A stretch of 64,000 bases of DNA, from assembly GCA_001986395.2 (NCBI GenBank), contig MQVO02000001.1:310001-374000 (forward strand), read 5' to 3'. The DNA comes from Irpex lacteus. Taxonomy: Eukaryota; Basidiomycota; Agaricomycetes; Polyporales; Irpicaceae. The notes under the pieces were generated by a model. It had not been told where the DNA came from. It searched no databases and saw only the letters and a list, made by a program, of their open reading frames with translations. Positions 22,157-32,703 of this stretch are shown in pieces. Positions within the stretch are counted from its first letter, which is position 1. Every line of letters starts with the position of its first letter. The translations under genes were made by a program, and so were the position numbers.

Positions 22157-24974
22157 TTCGGAAGGTATTCTAGAAGATATGTCGAGTGGGTATGAGGGTG
22201 TGTGTGGTATTGAGGAACGAGTCCTGTAAGCTGAGGATGCTGAGGAACATGGTTGGTCAGTCGGGCTGTCCTTATATATGTTTCTCGCTACAGCAAAAAG
22301 CGTCTGACGTCGAGGGACGATAAAAATGTTTTATTTTGCGGCAAAAGGCTGCGAGTGCCTGACGAATGAGAGTGGCGGTAGTTGATCCCGGTGAAAATAG
22401 AAGTGGAGCGCGTATGTAATTCCATGCGGCCGGAGAGAAGAGCACAAAGCCCTCAAGATTGGATCGGCCAAGCGGCGGGCTCTTGATCGAGCGTGCTTCG
22501 GGGCGGGAAAAGATAAGAAACGGGGGCGCACACCTTTCGTCACCTGCCTTTTGAGGAAACCAAACACATCGATGAGCTGTTGGCGACGCCACAAGAGCGT
22601 TGCCGCTACCGACTGGCGCGCAGTCGCTAACACAAATGATCCATACATCATGCATCATGCATCGGGCTCCGACGAAGTATGTGTCATGTCTGTCGAAGTT
22701 TTTCTAGGGTTGCAGTATGCCGAGCGGGTAGATTGCGTCGAACAAAGGTCAATAGGCACTAAGTAACGGAGAATGACCTCCCAACTGACCTGTGAAACGT
22801 TCTTCGAAGATGAAGAATATGCCCTAGAAATTAGAATTCGCATACTTAGGCTCTCTCGCCGCATCCCTCGGTATATACGGTACGAGTCGAGGGAATTTGA
22901 CGTGCGCTATGTCTGGTAACCGTCGGATAGCGTTGCGCGGCATCGGAGGCTCGGACTGAGGCCTGAGAGTCAGATCAGAGTTGCCTTATCAGGCGCTGGC
23001 CACAACATCATTGTGGCGTTTTTTCGATCACATGTGCCGGTTCTGCCGGCAACTTGAAAGTCGTCGCCTTCTTTTTTAGGAATTGATGTTGTGTTTTCGC
23101 CATCCTTATCCAGGAGTGTTGACGTCCGTGGCCACACTCGGTGACTTCGCACAGCGACATCAGCCCCCTGGATTTTTATGATGCACAGAACTTGCAGCGC
23201 ATTCCTATCCGAAACCTAAACTGAAAAGTCACCCTGATGATAGCCTCTGACAGCTACCGGCGGTGGCACCCAGTCGCAACAAGCGAGCAAATCTCTACGC
23301 GGCTATGTACGTAGGCGAGGGAAGGACAGCGCTAGCCTTACAACTTGAACCCTCATATCACATACGTAAACGTAAGTGAAGTGGAGACGATACATCATGG
23401 AAGTTCGACATGAACAACGTTTATTGATGATATGACACAAGTTCCACAATACTGGTCACCCAGCCACTAACCGGATTACTCGACAAGATAGCCAAAAACT
23501 TGGCAGAACGAAAGACGGGGTACGTCTGCACACGCACGCCGCTCCACTTGTGTGAAAGCAGGTGAAAGCACCCTCATATCCTTTGTCTGATTCTGCCTCT
23601 GATAGGCGACGTCAGCGTGGTTGAAAGGCAAGGCAGGGCTTCGCATGAGTGGCAACAAGATGCACATGTTTGCATCAGGCTATGACGAATATCGTCATTC
23701 TTCCCCCTAGTTACATACTACCACGGCGGGTTTTGTGCCACTGGTGCCAGTAATTCCGACGGTGAGTAGGTACCGAGCTCGCTCCTCGCTTCAACCTAGG
23801 GAACTGTAACGAACTTATTTCGTGCATGAACCTCGAAATAGACTGGCTAATTCATGCTTCAAGTCTTTCGAGAGCGAAGGGGAGGAGTATTATGGATCGC
23901 CCAACCATGTTTGGACCGTGGAGACCCCTTGGGGGCGTAACATGCCAGCTCAAGCTCAAGGACGACGATCCAAGTGAGTGTTCGATGCGAGCTTTTACCA
24001 AGGCCCCGTATCTTGACTATATTTACTCTGCTTGTAATCTGGCCATTTGAACAGTGGTTACCACCGAAAGAACTCGTTGTGTACATGAACATACTGACAA
24101 TCATATGCTTCGAGAGCGTAGGAACGGAGTACTATTGGATCGCCCGACCATCTTTGGACTGACGAGGGCGTAACATGCTACAGTAACTCAAGCTCAAGGA
24201 CGACGATCCAAGTGTCGATGCGAGCTTTCATCGAGGCCCTATGTTTTCACTCTGCTTGTAGTCCGGCCATTTGAACACTGGTTACTACCACAGTTACTTC
24301 CCAGTCGTACCTCTCCTCATTCAAACGTCAGGTAGCCTCAAGATCACCCCCACGTGGCTAACTGATGATCTGCATTGAGCGGAGATCCCGCCGCTTTACT
24401 AGGTATTGTCGGAGGCCACGGAGTTCTCTACGTCATGGGAATTTACTGAACTCGCATTTTAGCTTTTTCACATGCTTGCATCCAACCATCCCAAGATGTG
24501 AGATCGGCCCGAAGTCTCCTTCGGATTGTTTAGCTCATCCTCATGATACCAGTTCTAGCATAATATACCACGCACAGCTATGGTGTGTTGCTGGTTTACC
24601 CTGAAGATTTCATGTTTATATCGCCGAGGGGAAGTAATAATCCACTATCGCTGCGTCCGCAGCTACACCCGCTACCAAGGACCTTGTTCAGTAAACCCAA
24701 CGTAAGTGCTGGCAGGCGCACATCGCTGCAGGCCAAGATTCTCGGAGGCTGAGATGTCATTCATGCTTACGATAGTCACGTGCGGCACGTGCGACACACA
24801 AGCGTGCACACAACTCAACCCCAGACCCAAAGACCCGCTACACCAGCAAGCTGGTAGCGGGAATACGTGAGCTACACTTGTGAACGACGTTGAAATATGC
24901 TACATGATACTGTACAAAGCGAAGGAGATGTCCATAAGAAGCCTCTAAACCTCACCGGGAGGCAGAAAAGAACG
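22157..24974. other. Long gene-poor region
   Basis: About 2.8 kb without a recognised gene. It holds a tandem duplication (23867-24290), annotated separately, and two CACGTG boxes at 24777-24782 and 24786-24791. Short frames on both strands overlap and none resembles a family. Confidence 0.5.
23867..24290. repeat. Diverged tandem duplication, two copies, period about 242 bp
   Basis: Copy 1 spans roughly 23867-24064 and copy 2 24109-24290. Shared blocks include TTCGAGAGCG, GGATCGCCC.ACCAT.TTTGGAC, GGGCGTAACATGC, CTCAAGGACGACGATCCAAG, TCGATGCGAGCTTT, and ACTCTGCTTGTA followed by CCATTTGAACA. Both copies lack a conserved reading frame, so the repeat is probably noncoding. Confidence 0.85.
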
Positions 24975-26442
24975 TTACAAGAAAAGCTGCGCCTCCGCGT
25001 TCGACGTCTTAACGCTCACGTTGCCTTTCATTACCGGCTCAGGAGCAGCAGCGCCCTCGTGCCACACCCACGCAACACTCCCCGTCAACAACCCTCTTCT
25101 CTCCCGGTCATTCTTCACCTCCCGTCTCCTCACCAGGCCCGAAGGGTCCTTGACATCCTCGCTCACATTGACCACAGGCTTATACGGCGTCGAGTGCAGG
25201 TCGAACTTGCCCTCGTACGTGAGTGGCAGTCGGACTGTGGCAAGCGCGTTGGTGGTCTGAACGTCGATGTTCGTGTCCGCTCTGGAAGGCACGGAGATCA
25301 CCTTCAGGTCGACGGGTTTGTTCGCCGACTTGGTGAGGACGCGGAAGACGGGTGTCTTGCCCTCTGGCGCGGTAGAGTCTAACGCCACGTTCGCCGTGAT
25401 CTCACTGTAGAAAGAGTGCTCTGAGTAAAACGCACGAGATGAAGCACAGACCAACCGGGACTTACGCATTGCTGCTGATTACCTCCAACACTCCCGGGCT
25501 CTGTCCGTTACTGGAGAGTACGACGTCCGCATTGACAGGCGCGTTCACCGTCCTCAGACTAACGTACTCATCCGCCACAAACGCACCCTCGATCGACCCG
25601 TTCGTGGTCCTTAATCTTATTCTCTTGGCCGCAAGAGACTTCACGATGAGTGCTTTATCAGCAGAGGATAGAGTTACGGATGCGAAGCGGGCGATACCGC
25701 CGAGGTCGCCAACCGTGTGCGTGAAGTTGGGGAGATGGGTGCGGAACGCGGGAAGGGAGAGAGGCTCGGAGCCTGTTGAGCGGGGAATGCGGATGTTGAT
25801 GGTGATGTGGCGGTTAATTGCGGCGGGCTTAGTAGCGGGGGTTGTCTGGTGGGTTGTCTGTCAATACATGACAAGACGTGAACAAGCATGACACTACTCA
25901 CATGTATCCTCACGCCGTTCTCGTCCTTCGGAGAGTGCGCATACGAGATCTCAGTCATCTTGAGAGCCATAGGGTCATCGTAGTACATCTTAACGTCTAC
26001 GAGCAAGTCACTCCCTACGAGTTTGTTTTCATTGTCCTCGTAGATGTTGATGACGCCATTACCCAGTAGGTCACCCTCTGCCAAGACATACACCTCCTTC
26101 GATAAGACTGGAAGCTCAGCAGACAGGTCTGCAACGTAGGCATAGGAAGTGCCAGCCTCCTGCTCAGGGGCGTAGCTCCCCTTGGGCTGGGGCTTCCACG
26201 GAAGATGGAAAGCCTTGGCAGGTCAGCGGCACCGACGGACTTGCTGAGCGGATGACTGGACTTCTCGCGGCTGGGAGTCCAGGGAGGAGAGTGAAGAGAC
26301 TCCTTGCTGGAGCTTGCGCTGAGCTGGAAGTGGACAAGGTAGAGGTGAGCTTGAGCAGGCGCGGAGATGACATAGGGGTACTTACAGCGCGGAAGACGCG
26401 CTTGACGTCGCAGTTGTCCTTGTTCGGTAAGGTGAGCATCAT
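24975..26442 (-). CDS. DUF7330-like protein, copy B, with possible frame problem in exon 2
   Basis: Paralogue of 18567-20146 on the same strand. It keeps the same order: short first exon (MMLTLPNKDNCDVKRVFRA), FHLPWKPQPKGSYAP, SYAYVADLSAELPVLSKEVY, GNGVINIYEDNENKLVG, then strand repeats RLRTTNGSIEGAFVADEYVS, LRTVNAPVNADVVL, VQTTNALATVRLPLTYEGKF and VKTSNAEAQLFL. The intron after GVRIH (donor GTGAGTAGTG) matches copy A. One spot does not join simply. The segment with SPPWTPSREK, like PWSPTEGK of copy A, is in a different frame from FHLPWKPQPKG near 26205-26245. Either one base is missing or extra, or that segment is skipped by a longer first intron ending at CTGCCAAG, which restores the frame. 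TATATAAG lies about 90 bp upstream. Function is unknown. Confidence 0.72.
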
Positions 26443-27439
26443 AATGGTAGTGGTGTTTGGTAATGATTGAGAGTTGAGTAGGAGAGTCGAAGTTCAGATA
26501 GGTGGTACAAACAGCCCGGGGATGGAGGTGCTTATATACGTGGACGAGAGCGGGACGATCGAGAATTATCATAGCTTCCTCGTGTCTGAGGATTTATTGG
26601 GAGGAAAGGCCGTATTACTAGCTTCCTCTCCTTGGCACGATCGCGGAAGTATTCCTGCTCTGCTCACTGCTCAGTAAGTTAGCGGCGACCGTGAAAACGC
26701 TGACTGAGCATCACCATCTCCTCACCGGATTCGTTGCGCGTGCTCCGGCCGCGTCGGTAATTCATGACTCTTTGTACACAACTTTCTGCGACGAGTCAGT
26801 ATTTCTTCGGGAGCCTGTAAACATGTGTACATCGTCAGTGCAAGAGAGCGATCGACGTAGAGTCGAAGCGGCAAGTCCGAATGAAAGGGGAAGGACAGCC
26901 CCGATCTCGATCGTAAACATTAGACGCTGTACTTTGTGGCGTCGCCGCTGGCGCTTACGTTTAGGTAAGCAACGAAGAGTGAACGTGAGCCAGAACGGTC
27001 TCATTCGGCGAGGATGGGATCTCACAGTCGTCGTGTTCGTGTATCGCAGTATACATGCTTTGCTTATGTTGAATAATTGGATGCAATACATAATCCTACC
27101 AGAATACAGTTAGCGGCGGAACTCACGAGAAGTACACAAGTCTCGATCGTCGCGGTCAGCCTGAGTGATCGGTTTCCGGAGTACAGCGGTGAGATTGGCT
27201 GTTTCCGTTCATATGTACGGATACGTACGAAGAGCAGCTGGAAGCATTGCAACGCAACCGTGGAAAGGAATTGCAGACAACGCGCACACACTATATCCAA
27301 CGGAGCGTACGGACTCCTTTCAGAATGTCGAGTCAAAGCCATTCCGTTTGCATTACGCTCTAAAAATACAGTGGCCATTCATATATACGAATCAACCGTG
27401 AAACCATATAACCTGGGCCGTGGGTGCAATAGCTACAGC
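26443..27439. promoter_or_regulatory. Intergenic region with copy B promoter
   Basis: This lies between copy B of the DUF7330-like pair and the CsbD-like gene, both leftward. CTTATATA at 26531-26538 reads as TATATAAG toward copy B. No other gene or repeat is evident. Confidence 0.45.
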
Positions 27440-28202
27440 TTAGTAGTTGCGCTCAAAGTCACCCTCCTGTAAGGCATGTACGTCAGCGAAACATATACAC
27501 ATTCGCAGGTGAATCAACCAACCTTGCGTTCTTGTCCACGCTCAGCCAAGCTGGGGTTCCCGGTGAGTTTACCCGTCAACTTCTCTGCTGTACCTGTACA
27601 GGCGACGAGGCGATATCAATTTCTAGCCCTCCATTAGACAGCGCAAAGAGGCTTACCCTTGACACGGTCGCCAACAGACGGTTTACCAGTGTTACCAGTG
27701 TTACCAGTGTACCCACTTCCAGGGGTGTTATAGTCAGAGGTGTTGCCCTGATACGCCTGCTGGTTGGTGTTCGTGTTGTCCCAGTCTTGATCACCAAGAC
27801 GTCCAGTGTCGCGTCCAGTAAAGTCGCCACCGGCACCTAGGGTGTTGACATCGGAAGTGTTGCCAGCGTAGGCACCACGTTCGCGACCGCCGGGACCTCC
27901 ACCTCCAGCGCCATACGTGTTGATGTCGGAAGTGTTGCCTCCGAACGTGTCGTCACGTTGCTGGAAGCCTTGGCTGGTCTGTGGGCCAGCACCGCGATCG
28001 AAGCCGGTGCCGGCAGTAGTAGGAGCGAAGTTATCTGCTGGGCCTGAAAGGATGAACGCCTGGAATTAGTAAATTACGCGTGAGAGAGCGGTAGAGAGGG
28101 CTCACCGTCACCGAATGCACGGTCAGCACCGGTAGAGGACTGGTTGTTGTCGAAGTTGTTGGGGTCGTTGTTCCAGTTTGTGCTCTGGTTGCCGTAGGAC
28201 AT
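27440..28202 (-). CDS. CsbD-like stress protein with Gly/Asn repeats
   Basis: The protein starts MSYGNQSTNWNNDPNNFDNN and is rich in Gly, Asn and Asp, with three repeats of the type GNTSDxNTxGAG. It ends in a CsbD-like helical segment assembled over small exons: GKPSVGDRVKG, then TAEKLTGKLTGNPSLAERG, then EGDFERNY. CsbD-like proteins in bacteria are general-stress proteins, and similar fungal proteins are abundant after heat or carbon stress. It is highly hydrophilic with no Cys and no targeting signal, so it is likely an intrinsically disordered cytoplasmic protein. The last coding exon is only 27 bases with its stop at 27440-27442. TATATATA at 28308-28315 lies about 105 bp upstream. The start at 28202 was preferred over an in-frame Met at 28325, which lies upstream of the TATA box. 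Confidence 0.78.
27682..27712. repeat. 9-bp microrepeat (TTACCAGTG)
   Basis: Three near-perfect copies in tandem within the CsbD-like gene encode the short Thr-Gly-Asn run just before GKPSVGD. Confidence 0.7.
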
Positions 28203-28990
28203 GATGATTATATGTGAGTATTGAAAGTCGTGAGTTGTGTTATGTCGTGAAGGTTTGTATGGCGAATGAGTTCTGTGAGGGGATCCTTGGTTAGAGGAGC
28301 AGTGAGTATATATACACTTATTCAAGGTTGGTTAAACATAACATGCAGACCCCTCATCTATGACGCAAAGGTTGTGAATGTGAGCATGATCTTCCTTGCA
28401 CCACAGCGTTTCAGGGCGTAGCCACTGAATAACCTTTGTTGTGGAAACTTTCGTCCTGTTCTCTGTCGGGCCTTAACATGCCGACGACGACATCATAGCA
28501 CGCCTTGTTACAAGCTGGCTTCGATTGGCTTGGTGCCTCAATACTTCTGATGCTGCGGTAATCCTGCACTCACTGGTCGTGAGAAGGAGGATACGTACCT
28601 GACTGTTGCAAGCGCTTGCAATTGCAGTGGGGCCCAGCTTGAGCGCTTGACTTGAGCCCCTCACTGGGAGTCGGTCATGGAGCAGAACATTGCGTGGGAC
28701 TCACCTGACGGCCAAACATACAGAGTTCATGTCTGAAACAAAGCCAATGCATAATGTCTTGTTGCGCGGATGCCGAACAAGCAGTGCATGGTTACGCCAT
28801 CCACTTACACCACACTCCCAGCGCTGCGGAAACGTTCGTGCACCCATAGCACAAAAGTGCACGAGTCTTTGCGAGATGATGACACCACTGTAGAAGCAAA
28901 GATGTGGAATATTATCAGCTACAACATAACATACCATAGTACAACGAGAGAGAGAAGGAAAGGAAGTCCAGGCTATCGCAGCCGGGAACC
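28203..28990. other. Intergenic region with CsbD-like promoter
   Basis: This lies between the CsbD-like start and the 3' end of the leftward PRP6 gene. It contains the TATATATA at 28308-28315. No gene is recognised. Confidence 0.45.
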
Positions 28991-31900
28991 TCAGTGCAAA
29001 GCGGCAGCTACCAGCTCCAGAACCTCCTTCGTGTTCTTGCCCACATTCTTCATATCCTTAGCCGTAGCCTGCCAAACATGACCATGGTGCGGCTCAGCAG
29101 CGACACACCGCCTAACCACCTCTTCCTGATACTCCTACAAAGCGTCACGTTAAAACAGTCCAAAAATAGGGAAGAAGTGACATCACATACCGCTGTACCA
29201 TGCTGCTGCTCAAACTTCAACCACCAACCCCACACATCCCCAAGGTCCGGGTTCACCTTCACAGCCCGCTCGAACCACTGCCTCGCCTTCTCGATCTTTC
29301 GTTCCGCCCAGAACAGCCGCGCGACCGTGCATATGATGAGCGGGTCGTCGGCAGCTTTGCGCAGAGCGTCTGCAGAGCGAGACTTTCGCGTCGGACGCGG
29401 TTCCGCCCAGATGGCCATGGACCACAACAGTCCGGAAGTCGGGCATTCTTGTAGACCTCTGGCGAGAACTGTCTTGGCCTGCGCTGCGCCGCCGCTTCGT
29501 TCTTCGACGCCGACGGCTTCTGCCCATAGTTCGTCGTTGCCGGGGTTGGCGAGCCTTGCTTTGTCCAATAATGCACGGGCCTTGATACTCTTTCCGTCGG
29601 CTTCTTCGAGACGGCTTGCTAGTATCCAGAGGGTGACTTCCTTCGGGCAGGCTTTGATACCTGCGGCGAAAGATGCACGCGCAGCGGGGTAATTCTTCTG
29701 GGACTGGTGTATTTGCCCTTGAATCATGTACAGCTTGGCGAACTTTGGGAACTTCTTCAGAGCCGCCTCTAAAGTCTCAAGGGCCAGTGACAACTGCCCT
29801 TGCTGTCGCTCGAAGACGGCCGACTTCATCCAAATCTGAGAGAGAAAATGAGCGATGAGTGACACTTATCGCACAACTGCAGAACACCACTTACCCTCTG
29901 AGTATCAGCAACAGTCCTCGCCCTTACAAGCAACTCCCTCGCCACCGTCAACTCCCCATTCTCCGCCTCAAGCTTCACAGCCGCCAACCAAATCTGCTCG
30001 CTCTCCGGGTTCGCCACGAACGCCTTCTCCAACACCTCACGCGCAGCAGGCACGTCTCCCGCCATCCACTTCTCCTTCGCCCACATCAACCACAGCACCT
30101 CCGCCTGTGGACAATGGTGGACCGCCCGCTCCAGTATCGCACTGAGCGATTCCCGCGTACCGTGCGCCCTCTCGAGATCGGCGGCACGACGCCATAGGAG
30201 TCGTTTGTCGGGGTACACGCGGAGGGCGTATGCAAGTATCGCACGCGCTGTGCCGACCTTTCCTCGGCCCTCGGCAGCTTCGGCATCTCCCATCCAAGTA
30301 TCGAGGCGGTCTTCTTCTTCGACATCCATGGAGACGGTAGCCTTGATGATAGCCTCGCACGTCCGCGGCGACCCATCTCCTTCGCACTGCTCCGCCTCCT
30401 TCAACCACTGCTCTCTCGTCAACAGCACTTGATGTCGTCTGAGCTCGCGAACGCCAAGCTCGATCGTCTTGTCCACCATCTCCAGTTCCTTGTTACGAGC
30501 CTCGTCGGTCTTGCCGGGCACTTGAGCCTCCTGTTCGAGTAGTCGACCGGCCGCTATCCAGATTTCGTGACTCGTTGGGACGGCTTTGCGAGCCTTGTTC
30601 AGAACGGCTTTGGCCTTCTCTGGCGTCTCGAGCCGAGCGAGGGCCAACCATAGCTCGACTGATAGAGGGATGACTTCAACTGCACGAGAGAGCAGGATTC
30701 TGGCATCAGATGCAGAGGACTCCAGGTTCACTGTCTCCTTCCACAGACGGACAGAGTTGGGTATGTGTTCCAGAGCTGTTAGGGGTTGAGGTCAGTAAGA
30801 GAATGACCAGCATAGAAGGAGAAGAGAATGAACCTTTTCGTAAGACTCGCTTCTTAGCCTTGATGTCATGCTCAAGATCTGCTGCAGCCAGCCATATCTT
30901 CACACTCTGACCAACATGTTGCACAGCGTTCGCGAGTATGACTTTGGCATCATCATTATTCTGCATATCACCATCAGCCAAATCCGACATATCAATATTG
31001 GCACGACCTACATGCAAACGCGCAGCTTCCAACCACACATCCTCGCTCTTCGGACATTGCTCGCATCCCTGTTTGATGATCTTTCGAGCAGCGACCATGC
31101 GGCCAGCATGTTCTTCGAGACAAGCAGCGGCGATCCATCCAGGGGCGTGTTTGGGATTTGACTTGACGAGAGAGTCGAAGAGCATACGGGCACGTTTGAT
31201 GTCGCCAATTTCAGCATCGCTCTTTATTTGTACGCTGTCGAGAGAGGTCAGGTAGCCTTTGGGGTCAACGGAGGTAGCCAGGCCAGAAGCGGTGGAAGTT
31301 CCAGAGACCTTCATTGTATGTTAGTCACGACAACGCCTGAGTTGACTCGAACGTACCTGGTCAAGTTTCAGCGACAGAACTTTGTCTCGAGCTTGACCCA
31401 TCTCGACAAAATTAGTGAGAGTGCCGGATTCCGCTGGAGTTTCAAAGCCACCATTCTACAGAGCCACCATTAGGCAGGGAACGGAATGAGTTTAGAGCCA
31501 CTCACCGACTGCTGTTGTGGGTCCAAGGCGTTCTCGTACTGGCCGCTTGATCTGTCACCAACAAGGACGCTGTCCGGTACAACGAATGACCTCTCGTCTT
31601 TTTTACGCTTTTTCCTGGTGAGATTGCCCACCTCTGGAATGCTCTCCCACTCTTCGTCCGTAACAGCCGACAATCCACGCTTCAGGTCAGCGAACTGCTG
31701 CTGAATTTTTGGCCGTTCTGCTCGATGTTTCGCAAGTTCTTCATTCTCCCGTGCCTCCCTATTGTAATATTCAGACGCGGTTGTGTATGATATGTTTGGG
31801 AGTCAATGACGCACCTCCGTGCCCTCCGCCTGGCGTCCATGTTCTGGTCGACCTGCTCATATATCTTATCGGCTTCCTCGTCATCTGCCTCATAGGTAGT

Positions 31901-32244
31901 ACCCGCGAAAAGACCGTACTCGTTATCTGGATCTTGGAACTGGTCCGGGTCGACTTCTGCCTCTTCTCCGCGACGAGCTTGAGCCTCGCTATACAAGACA
32001 TTAGTAGGTACACTGCGACAGAGTCTAGATACACGCACGCAATAACCTCAGCTGAGGGCCCTTCACGAGCCGGACCAATATCTGAACGGGTTGTGAAACC
32101 TGAAGCACTGTAGATAGATATCGACTATTAGTTGAGTTCATTATCCCAGACATAAGAGACACACCCTCGACCAAGACCTGCGACATAGGATGCGGGCGCT
32201 GGCATGGACAAGAAGGCCAGCTTGTTTGGTTTGTTCGCCGCCAT
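28991..32244 (-). CDS. PRP6: Pre-mRNA splicing factor Prp6 (U4/U6.U5 tri-snRNP)
   Basis: Prp6 (human PRPF6, fission yeast Prp1) bridges U5 and U4/U6 in the tri-snRNP. The N-terminus, MAANKPNKLAFLSMPAPASY then VAGLGRG and ASGFTTRSDIGPAREGP, is the PRP1 N-terminal domain, split over short exons. DPDNEYGLFAGTTYEADDEE and YEQVDQNMDARRRARR follow. The rest is a long array of HAT repeats, for example HAPGWIAAACLEEHAGRMVA, SEDVWLEAARL, VKIWLAAADLE, HEIWIAAGRLLEQE, LWRRAADLERAHGT, EVLWLMWAKEKWMAGD and LWSMAIWAEPRPTRKSRSAD. The last exon reads HGHVWQATAKDMKN and ends LELVAAALH, stop at 28991. It is divergent from the D-lactate dehydrogenase across 459 bp. All conserved blocks are present and no break was seen. 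Confidence 0.93.
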
Positions 32245-32703
32245 ATCTACTCAGCCTGCTCCTTCTCTAGTCCTCTTATTTGTTTTGTATGTCGTCTGCG
32301 TTGCTGCAGACCTGTCCAAGTCGGTGGCGGGTGGTGGTGAGGGACAAGGTCGCTAATGGGCGCTTGTAGGGACGAGCGAATCATTGTCCGTGAGAAACGC
32401 AGTCACAGACCTCATCCCGCAACTTTGCAGCCCTGACTTTGTACGCTTTCGAAGGTCAAGACTTCCACTTTCAAGTTCTCATCAATGTGCAGAATCACTG
32501 ACAACGTAATTAGGCTGCTGGAAAAAGGCGCGGTCGCGTGTTTTTGGCGAGGATATTGTGTCAGATGACGACGACATACGGCAGTCCAATCCCGTTCGGC
32601 CGTTGTTCTCATCGTCGAGCGGGGTCGTGGGTGCAGCTCGCTCTTGACCCCGAACGACGACGAGAGCGGCCAGCGAGGGCTTTGGTGAGAACAGGCCACT
32701 AAC
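32245..32703. promoter_or_regulatory. Bidirectional promoter region between PRP6 and DLD
   Basis: The two start codons face apart over 459 bp, so both promoters must lie here. No clear TATA box is present; a pyrimidine-rich stretch runs around 32255-32290. Confidence 0.5.
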
